A stretch of DNA of 42,136 nt from Lingula anatina (lineage: Eukaryota > Brachiopoda > Lingulata > Lingulida > Lingulidae): assembly GCF_001039355.2 (NCBI RefSeq), contig NW_019773581.1, forward strand, positions 458,169 to 500,304. The letters are read 5' to 3'. Made by a program: the position numbers and the translations under genes. The notes under the pieces were generated by a model. It saw nothing but the letters and a program-made list of their open reading frames with translations. It did not search any database and had not been told where the DNA came from. This document shows, piece by piece, positions 10,542 to 21,506 of this stretch; position 1 is the stretch's first letter; each line of letters opens with the position of its first letter.

Positions 10542-12333
10542 TTAGTCCTGAAAGTAAATGGAAAAATTGAAAAATCAAAATCCGTATAATTATTATACTG
10601 AACTGAAGTAGATCAATTATCGGACTTAATTAATAAATCAATTCTTGATTAACGCTGGCCAACTATATAAATTAAAGTGGAAAACGATACCGATGTAATG
10701 TTTATCTACTGTGACGGCGCATCTTTAATGAGGACGATATGGGGTAAAACATCTTAAGGCTACAGGTTGTAATACTTACACACAAATCACAAACGCACTT
10801 CCTGGAATGGCAGTTGTAGACTTGACATACAGAACAATAGTTTTTACAGTCATCTTTAACGTAACATGTGTAATCTCTCTTAATATCAGCGGGTTTAATA
10901 TCTTCTCTCAAAGCATTGTCCTCGGCGTCTGTTCCAGTAGGCCCAGCAGAGATTTCTGAAAAAAACATGAATATTACATTTTGTGCACGTTATTTAGGCT
11001 ATGTTATACCAAGTTGATGGATATGGTTGCTAAACACATGTGTAAGGGGTGGATCTTTAAGAAAAGGATAAAACTGAGGCTTCCACCAGCCCAAACTAAA
11101 CAACATAGCACAACCAGTCATCAACCACGGGAGGTTGCCAAAATGTTTGAAAATCTTTAAAGATGACTTACAGGAATTGCATTGAGTAAACTGGAAAGGA
11201 AATTGAGAAACTGCTTTTAAATCTTTAAAGATGCAAATGCGAACTGTATTGAGCATTTGAGTAATGCATGCATGTGCAGTAATCGAAACAAGATTTTCTG
11301 GTTTTATAAGTTATTGCTGTTTACAAGAGGGATACATTAGTGATACATAGGGCTGTAGATAAAACACCATTGCCCACGTAGACGTATATTATGATAATAC
11401 TGTAGGCCCTATATTAAACCTCAGACTATGTTTTGAGTTATGGGAAAACAAAAAGCGTGGTAATATGCAGACATTGAAACTCGATGTTTTGGTTTTCTAA
11501 AGAGGGTTACATTAGTGATAAATAGGCGTGCAGACAGAATTTTGTATATATACAACGCAAATTATGTTTTGATTCTTGGGAAAACAAAAGCCAATACTGA
11601 CAAAACTAACGTGTATCCAAATGGAGTTGTTATGTGAGCAGTCGCACCACGTCTAAACACAAAAGGGGCCATCCCACAATAAACTGTCTATATATCACAA
11701 ATTTTGTCAGGAAATATTGTCTTTTTTTCCTTTTTATATTTCCTTTTTTAAAGCACATACAATGAATTTATAAATAATGTTTTGTAATTCTCTGCATTCA
11801 AAGTTTTATTCTTTTGTATTTAAGGTGAAATTTAAAAAAAATTGCAATTCCTACATTTAACATTGTTATGTATGCCTATCACCAGCTTTATTTACAATGT
11901 TCCGTTCAAATTTCTCCTTCTGTCACATTCACCATGAAAATTTCCACGTACCCATCTATTGGGCCCTACTCATCCAATTGACTTAATATTTGCATCTCTA
12001 TGACCGAACAGTGGACTTACTAGTCCACGAGTCAAATGTGGCCAACCCACTTGAATACTTCCCCTCGGGTAATCAATTCAGTTTTTATTAGCGGATAAGG
12101 GGCAATCTTTTTAGTGGGTCACCATATTTGACTCGCGGACTAGTCCACTGACCTGAAGCCCGCCTATAATATCAGAGCACTTGTTTTCTACATAAATTTG
12201 CATAAGTTCTTTCTTTCTATAAAGAAACATAATTTTTCTTATTCATAACTATCAAGAGGGTTTGTTATCAAATAAAATCTTTACCTTGGGTGGCAATAAC
12301 GACAAGTGAAATCAAGAGCAGGATCATCTTCAT
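10542..12333 (-). CDS. Cysteine-rich secreted peptide A (myticin-like 8-Cys prepropeptide), three exons
   Basis: Coding exons, in transcript order, are 12333-12285, 10955-10780 and 10547-10542, all with GT-AG borders; phases fit. Exon 1 is a 16-residue signal peptide (MKMILLLISLVVIATQ). Exon 2 gives a pro-region that ends in Lys-Arg and then an 8-Cys mature peptide with spacing C5C3C2C4C4C1C2C. Exon 3 adds one Asp and TAA. AATAAA lies at 10464-10459, about 80 bases past the stop. The predicted precursor is 76 residues. The C-x3-C and C-x-C pairs fit a cysteine-stabilised alpha-beta fold, and the layout is close to mussel myticin/mytilin. A secreted defence peptide is therefore the likeliest role, but the mature part is slightly acidic, so another signalling or toxin-like role cannot be excluded. 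Loop five is five residues shorter than in the other three copies. Confidence 0.85.
12009..12150. mobile_element. 142-bp inverted-repeat MITE in intron 1 of peptide gene A
   Basis: The ends are inverted repeats of roughly 40 bp: CAGTGGACT...TAGTCC...CGAGTCAAAT on the left and the complement on the right, with a few differences. The same intron in unit C reads straight through from the gcatatctat to the aatatcaagg segment, so this is an insertion specific to copy A. Flanks are weakly repeated (ACCGAA/ACCTGAA), so the target duplication is not certain. Confidence 0.65.
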
Positions 12334-13019
12334 TCTGAACCTCACTTGGATGAAATGTTCGGAAGGTATCTGAGATGTGGCAGATAGGATGTTCTTCGTC
12401 GATGCCGAGCGATATAGGTAATGGTTTGCCTGGGCTGAAATATATTTCAACAGAAAACATGCTGGTAGAAATTGATCGTTTTTAGGCGACGTCGCACGAT
12501 TTGCACTTTTTCCAAATAACGAATCAGTCTCGTGACCAGGGTCCTTAGGTGAAGGTTGATCAGTCATATTTCATTGGTGAAGTTTAGTTAGAAATGATTC
12601 TAAAAATCTTTACTCTAGAGACAATGAAATCCCTCTTTTTGAGACAAAGCTGTGCTCGATAGTTAGGGAGCTGGCCCCGTATGCACAAAACATCTTAAGT
12701 GTATTTTTTAAAGAATTTCCCTAAGAATTTCCTTAAGTGATCATAAGTGGTATGCACAAAGCATCTTAAGATGAGAATTTCCCCAAATATCTCCTTAACT
12801 TTAAGGTACCTCATTGGGTCTCTTAAGTGGAAATTTTTTCCTTAGATACATTGACTGTGCAACACAATGGCATTCATTTGTGCTAGTCAAAGCTGTGCAG
12901 CAACATTATTTCTCTTATTTCTCTAATCCAGACCCGATACCAAATTCTTGTCCTCCCAATGATGATGAGTCTTCTCCGAAACCTCCCATTTTTTTTTTTT
13001 TTTTTTTTTTTGTGAGAGC

Positions 13020-14495
13020 AGGCAGTTCACGTGGTGGTGGACCACCTCCTGAAATGAAAGCGAATATTTGCATGGGTCTCCAACCAAATACATTTGTAAT
13101 TTGTCGTTCTGTTAAGGGAAATCTAAAGTGAAAAATTTTGAGTGGGCACTTTTTATGACATGTTGCTTATGAAATCCCCGAAAACCACCTGATAACACGG
13201 AATCTCACGCATCAATGCTTATACAATTAACATAGGTATTTAATATGTGCATACGTGGGGTCAATAGTGAAATTAATAATTAAAATTAATATTAATATTA
13301 TGAATTACATGCCACAAATTTTCATCACAGATAACACTTAAAATATGTAAGTCGATGACATTTAAATGGCCATAGTCATGAAATAAGTATATGCTGGGCT
13401 GATCTCTTTTTTAGGGCCCATGAAAAAATGTTACTTTATCATCCCCGGCCGCATTACTTTTTCTGCTCACATAAAAAAATTATGTAAATTTTCCTCATCA
13501 AATGTGCACCTCATGCACAAAAACAGACTCTCCCTGTACTAAGAGTGCCTCTCACTGCAATTTATGTTACTACTAGCTTTGCTCATGGCACGTTCCATGT
13601 TTTAGTGTATGTAATGACGGTCCGGAGGGCATCGTTGGTTAAATTCAATGTGTTTTTGTATAAGCAAAAAATACGCCCTACTGAATCACTTCTTGTAGGT
13701 GACAATGATGATAAACTAATATTTTTTATGGGGCCTTTTTACAGAATTATCGCCGATAGGGGAGATGGGTGCACGTGTATCAGCTAATAGAGATAAAACC
13801 ATTTGATTAAAATGTAATTATGACACTGGATTATTATTATTAGTGTTGGGTCTGGGGATTGGATGACATGCCTCTTTTTCTGTCAGAGTATGAAGAATAC
13901 TAGGCCTAAACAATTAATATCTCAACTCTTCTAATAATAACTGATAGGCTTATAGGCTATTATCAAATGTAGGCTATAATGTGGAATAATAAAGCATTGA
14001 CATTTCACTCACCGGTTTTCCTCAGTTCCTTTTTGTAATCAATGATGTCCTTTTTTGCACTTGAAAGGAGGTTGTCCCACTTCTTTTTGACACTTTCAAT
14101 GTCTCTCTTCATATCAGGATTGTGCTGGTTTACACCATTCATTACTTTGGTCCATGCATCTTTTTTGGCTTGTGCTGTGATCTTAGGGCGTATTCCCAGA
14201 GCTTTTAGATCGATCTATCTCGCGGGGAGTCTCACTAGATTATCCGGCTTAAATGTCCGTCCCGCCTACTACAAGCTGTAAGGGGGTAATTAACTTTCGT
14301 GACCGCTCGGCTGACAGCTATCTAGCGTGAACCCCCAGGGAGTTAGGTCGATCTAAAGTAGATCGATCTATTCTCTGGGAATGGGGTCTTAGTATAGAAT
14401 CGTCCCCTGAGTATGTGTTTCTGTTTTCAAAATTCCTCAACAAGTACCTCTTTCTCCTCACAACTCCAATAGGGCCCTCTTTTCTTATCTGCCAC
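13020..14495 (-). pseudogene. Harbinger Myb/SANT-like DNA-binding protein, interrupted
   Basis: On the minus strand, 14495-14392 reads RGPYWSCEEKEVLVEEF followed by a TGA and KQKHILRGRFYTK. After a 203-bp inserted MITE the same frame resumes at 14182 with ITAQAKKDAW and then a helix ending KKKWDNLLSSAKKD. This is the Myb/SANT-like fold found in PIF/Harbinger partner proteins and NAIF1 relatives. The exon ends at AAAACCG/GTGAGT near 13998. An acceptor TTTCATTTCAG near 13060 opens a GGGPPPREL segment, also typical of this family, before running into a poly-A tract. The TGA and the MITE make it a pseudogene. It presumably once helped target the element to DNA. Confidence 0.65.
14186..14388. mobile_element. 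203-bp MITE nested in the Myb/SANT gene, TTA target duplication
   Basis: The ends match over ATTCCCAGAG (left GGGCGTATTCCCAGAG, right complement GACCCCATTCCCAGAG), and TTA is duplicated at 14183-14185 and 14389-14391. Removing the element and one TTA rejoins the host reading frame exactly. GATCGATCTA lies close to both ends. The TTA duplication fits PIF/Harbinger-type MITEs. A diverged relative sits at about 17728-17978. Confidence 0.8.
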
Positions 14496-15451
14496 GTTTA
14501 AAGCACATACAAAACAGTGTATAAGTTTAATACACACCAATGTGCTTGCTCATATCCAAGTAAAGGATTCCTTCAAACATGGATTCCCCAGGAATTCCCC
14601 AGTGTGAGCTATTGTAACAGGTAATTCCATAGAGGCTGTCCGGGTTCTCAACGAGAAGACCAAGTTTCCCCGTGATTTTACGAGATCTGCCTTGAGGTGG
14701 GGTTAAAATATGGAGACCACAAGGAAGTAGAGCAGCGATTTCTTTACTTGAAAAATAGCTGAACTTACACATTTTTTTAGCTACAGGCTTGTTCTTTTTT
14801 CACTTTATAAAGAAAAAGTATTGATATAATATGTACGTACAACTGACATGTTGAATTTGCCAAGCTAAGAGCCGATGACGCTTGCAAAGCAAAATTCGCC
14901 CTGAGGACGTACTACGCAGCAAAGGTCGCGTTAAACAGGCTACTTCACCAGATGCTTGTGGTACAGGAAAATGACATTAGTTACCATGCCCGTTGATACG
15001 CATGCCTTTTAGATGAAAGTGGCTAGGATTGAATGAGAATCGGACGGATGATGCCCCGGCAGCTTCCAATTATATTGTTATCCACTCTTTTTCATTTTTA
15101 AATTGTCAATTTATATTACTGTCTTTGGGATTTTAAAGAGATGCTTGTCTAAACATGCCAGTGGATGCAAAATAGACATATTAAAGATATTGTTCATTTT
15201 TGATTGTTCTTCATTAACTGGTCATTTCATGAGGTCCGTTTGAACAACAAAAGCTTTATAACTGCAACTAATTTTTCTTTATAAATGTTTTACTATTAAA
15301 CTTTATTTATAAAGAAGTAAAATAAAATCATTTGACATTTCATTTACTGATGGATGGCATATCAGAACATTAGACTTGCCTGCATCTTTGTTTTAATTTC
15401 ACTAAATTTATAGTAACTAATTCAAAAGGCTCGAGTTTGATCATAAAGTTA

Positions 15452-15531
15452 ATATTTCAGAAAACTAATTGAGTTATTTTTTATTTATTTTTTTTTTAAT
15501 AAAAAATAACTCAATTAGTTTTCTGAAATAT
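15452..15531. repeat. Perfect 34-bp inverted repeat (long hairpin)
   Basis: Arms 15452-15485 and 15498-15531 are perfect complements around a 12-base T-rich loop. The arm core is CAGAAAACTAATTGAGTTAT. It lies inside the Harbinger-like element and has no coding role that I can see. Confidence 0.85.
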
Positions 15532-16521
15532 ATATCATTATGTGGTAAACGTTGTTGTAAAATACCAACTCTAATTTCTACCTTACTTGCAATTATTATA
15601 ACTGACCACCCGGCATGGAATGTTACAAATGCAACTGAACATTGTGTATGTTTAATAGGTGTGGAAGGTTCACCAGTATTTCATAATCAGGCACACGTTA
15701 TATATGGAGATAGGAATGGTACAAGCAAATTTGTCTGATATAGTTACCGTAAAAGACTATTAATCACAAGTACTAGGGCTGTATTACATTAATAAACCAT
15801 GGTTTCCTGTAAACTACACACAAAACTTACTTATTAATATGCCCCTCGACTGTTGATGATACGGTCTATACGGTGATGACATGGAGCCAGTGTCGTGCCG
15901 GGTGCAAGTTGTCTGCAGTTGGTCCCTTTCTTTCTACAAAATACTGATCTGTACTTTAAATATGTCGGCACTTAGTCCTTTTAATCTAATCAAGCCCAAC
16001 TTCTCTTTCTTCACTTCACTTCTATCGCCAGTCGTGTCCGTCATCCATGGTCATTTTCCTGGTTTTCTCGCTTAACTTTAACTGCAATGCACCCTACGAC
16101 ACAACATTAGCAATTCGCAATTGCGTTGCTCTGTCTCATATTACATGACAACGCCAAATTTTACTCAATGCAATCCTAGACTTATGCCATAGACTTGTGC
16201 CCGACCGCGAGAGAAGTTTCCATGGCAGATTTTAACCCCACCTCTCGTGAAATCTCGCTCCAATCCAGGTCTCGCGCAGATGTTCAAAATAGGCTATCCC
16301 GGACATTCCCTATTGGTCAATGCACAGGCTAAACATAGCTCAACACATAAGAGAAATCCTACAGAGTTGAGTAAATTCCTATTATTTGAGAAAATTCTTG
16401 GCTTAGGAAATTCTTAAGGTACTTTGTGCATACCACTTAAGGGGTTTCCTCAGCCAAGAATTTTCTTATGAAGTTAAGGAGAATTTTCACTTAAGATAGG
16501 GATTTTTTGTGCATACGGGGC

Positions 16522-16870
16522 CTGGAGTTCCTTTCTATTTTCAAAATAATATATTTTGGATGGAGTACACAATGTATCTTAGCAACAGAAAGAAAAAGAC
16601 TAGGCATTGAGACTTGAGAGAAAGAGACCCTTATTTAATCTGAAGTTTGAAGATGGTGGTTGTTTGTCAGAATCCATCTCTCTCTGCAGTGTGAATAGGC
16701 ATCTGACGTCTGAAAGCCGTTTCACCTTTTCTTCTATTTCTTCAAAAACATTCAGCAATTGCATTTAATTAGCACTTTTAAAAAACAGACATGAAAAGAA
16801 GTGTTTGATGTGGTCTTGTGCCATTTTGTATGTAATTGAACCTCCCTACCCCCTCTCCCCGTCCCGTCCC
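16522..16870. other. Unit A upstream flank
   Basis: This stretch matches the sequence upstream of the other peptide genes, for example the aaagagaagcttgttttattt region at 22500-22700 and 27370-27570, with moderate divergence. No gene is seen. Confidence 0.5.
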
Positions 16871-17160
16871 GTGGCTGGTGACATGGATGTCGGATTCAAA
16901 GATTTTGGTTGAATTCCAGTCAATACTGTGGCCGGTGTCTATTACGTGTTCAGAATTGGCAGAGCTGGCATTGCCTACAGCCACTGATTTTCTGTGTTCA
17001 CTAACACTGGTCTTGTAAACCTGCCTCACCAATGTAACAGGAATTGCAGTCATGGCAGTTTATCCTATATTTATGTAGTCCCAGAAGGCTCTCCTTGAGG
17101 AGTCTTGTCCTTTGGCCTTGTCCTTTTTGGCTTGTGTTTGATAATTTTCTTTTATGAGGC
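16870..17160 (-). pseudogene. Penelope-like retroelement relic: GIY-YIG endonuclease fragment
   Basis: The minus strand near 17085-17035 reads LHKYRINCHDCNSCYIGEAG, the Cys-rich start and YIGE(T)G core of GIY-YIG nucleases. After a frameshift, 17005-16890 reads SEHRKSV and then SEHVIDTGHSIDWNSTKI, which matches the EHR...TGH.IDW pattern found in Penelope-like element endonucleases. No reverse transcriptase remains. The fragment is absent from the matching positions of units B and C, which have only A-rich tracts there, so it inserted in unit A. Confidence 0.65.
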
Positions 17161-17727
17161 ATTTAACGTTTTAACGCCTGATCATGTCTCTATTGTGCTT
17201 GATCTTGCGAGGTTATCATAACGTTCATTGATTGTTAAATTTTTATTGTTACTCCATTATTTACCATGATAATCAATAAGAGTGACATATACGAGTGCAG
17301 TAGTGTGAGGCCGTGTTGTCGTCTGCTAAAAACGTGATACTGCGTTGTTATTACCTGTATACGTATTAATACGCAAAAGCAATTAGTTCGAAATGCCACA
17401 CGTCAAAAACGTCAAATTTACGCACATTTTATTGTTTAAGTAGATCATAGCAAAAATAATGATCTATTAGCAATTACGCTGCCTGACAGTTATCATAACT
17501 TTTTTTTTTGTGTATGGATACAGGGATTATTTCACTCATATTTCGGTTTAAAATCAGTAATTTTCGATCAAGATGGCGAAGTACAGTGGGGTTACAGGGT
17601 ATTAATGCATGGCTTTCCCAGGTCAAGACGTAATTGTTGATATTCGGTTATTACAACGGTTATGTCCCAGTAAGTTCTAATAGCGGGGTAATGCCTTAAG
17701 TTGAGCAAGGTTCAATAGAACAAACTC

Positions 17728-17978
17728 AGGGACTATTCTACAGATATTTGGATCGATCTATCTCCCTGGGTAGTCTCACTAATTGCTGTCAACTTGACCG
17801 GCATAAATGTCTGTCACGCCTAGTAAAGCTGCTAGGGAGTAATTAAATTATCTATACCCCCTAGTTGATTCGGTAGGTTTGACAGACATATAAGCCGGTT
17901 ATTTGATAGCAATTTAGTTAGACTTCCCAGGGAGTAAGGTCGATCCAGATGGATCGATCTAAGCATGGGAACCCAGTC
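17728..17978. mobile_element. MITE related to the one at 14186-14388
   Basis: The interior shares GATCGATCTATCTC, a GTCTCACTA block, a cggcttaaatgtc-like block and a GGTCGATC...GATCGATCTA end with the 14186 element. Units B and C run straight from the agaacaaac to the ttgtcccgcc segment at the matching place (23470-23490 and 28235-28262), so the insertion is specific to unit A. The ends are diverged and I cannot fix the target duplication. Confidence 0.6.
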
Positions 17979-17999
17979 TTAGTTGTCCCGTCATCTCCC

Positions 18000-18125
18000 C
18001 AGCAGGCAAACGACATTGATTCTACGTTGATTCAACCAAGAAGTTGTTGTATAACTTCTTGCTTCAACGTTGATCCACCAAAATAAACGTTGATTCAACG
18101 GTGAATCAATGTCGTTTGTCTGCTG
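18000..18125. mobile_element. 126-bp foldback element
   Basis: The ends are inverted repeats of about 37 bp with few mismatches (CAGCAGGCAAACGACATTGA on the left; CAGCAGACAAACGACATTGA as the complement of the right). An inner small hairpin (AAGAAGTT...AACTTCTT) and CGTTGATTCAAC motifs fill the centre. Units B and C read through without it at 23493-23503 and 28266-28276. Confidence 0.7.
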
Positions 18126-18736
18126 AGTCGTTTCATTATCACCGCCATTTTTCATGTCTTAATTATTTTGAAGCTATGTTGGCTTTTATTGCTGTAGGAA
18201 TTTGCAATGCCTACTATTTAAAACAAAAAATCGTCTCTACAGGAATTGGAATATTAAACATGCATTGGGCTGTTTCTTGTCACGTAGGAAAACCCTATTC
18301 TCAAAATGTCTGAGCATGAGCTGCTCGTGCAACACTTTATTGCATAAATTGGCTCTAAGCCTACATCAATTAAAAGAATGGAAAATAAACTGCTAAAGGA
18401 AAGGAAACTGCGTCTAAGTGAAAATGGCTGCCATTATTGATGGACCATATGCACAAACTTCCCCATATAAATTGTGGGTAGAACAGTAGTTACGTAATTT
18501 GACTGTCTGCACCATTTTCGCGCGTTTCAAACGGTATTATACATGCGTATAATTTTATATACACCGTTTTTAATTCCAGGAACGACTGTAGAACTTATCT
18601 GTAGATTCAACATATAAATATTAATGCGCTAGTTGTGATTGTTGCAAACACGACTTAGTACAGATGGTTTCACAATAAAGCTATATTTCTGATGTGAAAT
18701 TAGAAAATTGGTATATCTGTTTGTGATATGTTTCTT

Positions 18737-18793
18737 CAGGGCCGTAGCCTGAGCAAAATGCCGGGGGGGGGGGGGGCAGTAAGGCGGACACTA

Positions 18794-18826
<33 letters not shown>

Positions 18827-18874
18827 GTCCTCCTCCCNNNNNNNNNNNNNNNNNNNNNNNNNGGGGGGTGGGGT

Positions 18875-18958
<84 letters not shown>

Positions 18959-19324
18959 GTCCTCCTCCCACGGAATGGAAAAATTTTAAAAACTGTATGT
19001 ATAATACTACATTCTGGCGCATTTTAACTGTTATTTATTGCTCAATCAGAAGTCAGAAATTGTGGGTTCATTTTGCCATGAGTACAATCATTTTTTCAAC
19101 ACAACACGCCAATTGGACTTCATTTCGTAGATTGTCTCAGGATCAGGAATAAAGTTTCTTCCTCCGTGGACAAGCAAGAGAGCCAATCCGTGCATTTTCT
19201 CACAGAATTGATACCAACTTTGCAATTATTATTTTTACCTTCGCGGTTATTTTTTTTTTGCACCTCAAATCCCAGGGGGATCCCTGCTGCCCCCCCCCCC
19301 CGCCCCCCGGAGGCTACGGCCCTG
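18737..19324. mobile_element. 588-bp hAT-like element, relative of 7038-7198, with extreme poly-G
   Basis: The same 13-bp terminal inverted repeats, CAGGGCCGTAGCC, are flanked by TTCTT at 18732-18736 and 19325-19329. The left end and right end (AAATCCCAGGGGG...GGAGGCTACGGCCCTG in pieces) match the short copy. The middle holds unrelated AT-rich sequence and G-runs of tens of bases. Gly/Pro-rich open frames across the G-runs are not genes. Confidence 0.85.
18838..18862. other. 25-N assembly gap in a poly-G tract
   Basis: Exactly 25 N lie between G homopolymers. TGTCCTCCTCCC occurs just before the gap (18826-18837) and again after the second G-run (18958-18969), so the gap may hide a collapsed or falsely duplicated segment. 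Confidence 0.95.
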
Positions 19325-19329
19325 TTCTT

Positions 19330-19980
19330 ATGCGTCATGTTTTTACATCTAATCAAGCTACTAGGGCAGTTCTTTTAAATATGATAAACATTACAACTTT
19401 CAATACCAGCTATAAAATCCCTTTGATTAGAATGGTCACTAATGCTCAACGCAGGGTGCGATTTACCTTCTTCTTATTTTCTTATTTATCCGATGACATA
19501 CCTCTTTTTTATGCATATAATTGATATACCAGTGTCGGTCTTCAAATGAATAGTAAAACTTTCAAAAGATTTAAATTAAGTATAAATTAAGTAAAAATAA
19601 TCTTCGTTTTTAACGAAAGGTTTAAAGAGAGAGAGAGAACCTTCCCAATAGCTGTCAAATATACGTTTATGTTGACGCATCTGTTCTATCTCAAAAGGAT
19701 CCTAAACAGTGAAACATGGCTTCCGTTTTGTTTAAATAATTCAAACCATGAAAGATTTGAACATTGCCGGTATTTTACCCCGACAACAAAAACCAATCCC
19801 AGTAGAGTAGTTGTTGGCATGAACAGTCGAAGATAAAATTACAAATTGGCCATGATTTAACTTTTCACACTACCCTCTGAATAAAGAAAAAAATATTTCA
19901 ATCGATGTTTCAATAAATACAAAAAGATGTTCACATCTCTGAATGTGTTAGGTGAGACCGCAAAACAAATGGTAATTTGG
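19330..19980. other. Unit B downstream flank, no gene
   Basis: The sequence resembles the downstream flanks of peptide genes C and D (for example gatgacat-cctc-ttttat at 19490-19520 against 24490-24515 and 28788-28810). No coding exon is seen. Confidence 0.5.
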
Positions 19981-20142
19981 AGCACGTGTAGTCTTGGTAT
20001 TAAACCAACGGTTTACATGTAAAAACATAGATTTTTTTTTTTGTTTGCTTCATTTTATTAACTTCCGAATGAAATGAAATTAAGATTTGATCAATTTAAT
20101 GGCCTCTGCTTCCTGTTGAAAGCCCATATTCAGATATTATTA

Positions 20143-21506
20143 TTACTGAAAGAAAAGTAAAAAAATTGAAAATAATTACAATTATCATAATTGACATATA
20201 CTGAACTCAAGAACACAAATTTTAAGTTAATAAAAATAAAAAAAGTAGTCAATTAAAATTAATAAATCCATTCTGAAACTGGTCCATGGAACTTAAGTTA
20301 CGCACCCATCGCTAGCCAACCATACAGATAAAAGTAGAAAACGATATTGATGTAAAGTCAAAATGGACGATATGGGGTAAAAGTGACGCGTAACTATTGA
20401 AAACATCTTAAGGCTTCATGTTGTGGTACTTACACACGGTTCACAATTGCACACCCCGCCATAGTCGCCGTAAACGTGGCAGCTGTAACCTCGACATCCA
20501 AAGTTTTGGCAGTAGTTTTTGCAGTCATCGTCAGCCTCACAGTTGATAACTCTCTTAGTTATATTGGGTACCATGCCTTCTCGCACAACCCTGCTTCCAG
20601 TATCTGCTTGCACGGGTCCAGCAGAGATTTCTGTTAAAATGAATATAAAAAAACATTTTGTGCACCGGCAAAATGTTAATTTTTGGTTTACAAGTTGCGT
20701 TTGTTAGACTATATATATGCTCTACCGAGCCGATGGATACAGGTCTGCTAAATGCATAAATAAGTGAATATAAAAAAAGATGAGCCTGTGTCTTCTAGCT
20801 ATCATCGGCAAAATATAGCATCATACCATAGAAATAACCAGTCGTCTGCCTCGGAAGACTGAGAAAATGTTTTTAATCTTAAAAAATGGCTTATACGCAT
20901 GGCACTGAGTAATTTGGAAAGTATGTTGAAAAATTATTTTTAAATCTTACAAGATGGCTTATACGAATTGTATTGAGTGATACGCATAATATTTTGGATT
21001 TTCAAAAGAGGGTTATATTAAGGGTGATAAATAGGCGTGCAGAAAATCACTGTTGCCCTCGTAGAATTGCATTTTGTATATAAAAAACGCTAATTATGTT
21101 TAGATTCATGGAAAAACAAAGAGCATGACAGCCAATATTGACAAAATTCACGTGTATCCAGTCGGAGTTGTTATGTAAACAGTCAAACGCAATCATCCCA
21201 CACATAAACTGTCTGTATCTCATGGAAATTGTCAGTAAATATTGTGAATTTTTTTATATTTCGTGTTTGCACTACGTACAATAAATCTATAAATAGTATT
21301 TGTAATTTTTCACATCCCCTTTGCTTTATATTGGCATATCTATAATATCAAGGTATTTGGTGTCTATAATAATCTGCATAAGTTCTTCCTCTCTGTAAAG
21401 AAACATATTTTTCTTCTTGGTAACTATCCAGAGGACTTGTTATAAAAAAATCCTTACCTTGCGTAACAATAGCGACAAGTAAAATTAAGACCAGGACCAT
21501 CTTCAT
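20143..21506 (-). CDS. Cysteine-rich secreted peptide B (myticin-like 8-Cys prepropeptide), three exons
   Basis: Coding exons in transcript order are 21506-21458, 20630-20434 and 20145-20143. The last is just the TAA directly after the acceptor, so no residue is added. Signal peptide MKMVLVLILLVAIVTQ is followed by a pro-region ending NITKR and a mature peptide with spacing C5C3C4C4C9C1C2C. This is almost exactly the mussel myticin pattern (C4C3C4C4C8C1C2C, from established knowledge). The precursor is 82 residues. The mature part has about six acidic and two basic residues, unlike typical cationic antimicrobial peptides. AATAAA lies at 20059-20054. Compared with A, C and D it has two extra residues between Cys3 and Cys4. 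Function is inferred from spacing and secretion signals only. Confidence 0.85.

Larger units (their letters stand above)
12674..16521. mobile_element. 3.85-kb Harbinger-like DNA transposon, decayed
   Basis: The outer ends are inverted repeats GCCCCGTATGCACAAAA (12674-12690 and the complement at 16505-16521), flanked by the 3-bp direct repeat CTG on each side. Each end is long and composite: the GTATGCACAAA motif occurs twice on the left (also near 12751) and twice on the right (also near 16424), each beside CTTAAG. A Myb/SANT-like gene lies inside on the minus strand, as in PIF/Harbinger elements. I could not find a convincing DDE transposase frame, so it is probably non-autonomous or too decayed. 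Three-base target duplications suit PIF/Harbinger. Confidence 0.7.
10197..18460. repeat. Segmental duplication unit A
   Basis: Four consecutive units can be phased on the shared marker CCCATATAAATTG, found near 10199, 18463, 24243 and 28542. Unit A is 8.3 kb, but removing its 3.85-kb Harbinger-like insertion and the smaller elements brings it close to the 4.3 kb of unit C. Besides the peptide gene, it shares with other units the flank around 16530-16830 (compare 21830-22700) and 17500-17700 (compare 23250-23450). Confidence 0.75.

Noticed and set aside
12814-13131. Plus-strand open frame with a Phe run and GGGPPP
   Set aside because: The GGGPPP is better explained on the minus strand as the second exon of the Myb/SANT gene; the Phe run is poly-T.
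15469-15738. Plus-strand open frame inside the Harbinger-like element, tested as a transposase
   Set aside because: It starts in the hairpin loop and shows no DDE or Harbinger nuclease motif.
18681-19152. Poly-Gly/poly-Pro open frames on both strands
   Set aside because: They are translations of G homopolymers and cross an N gap.
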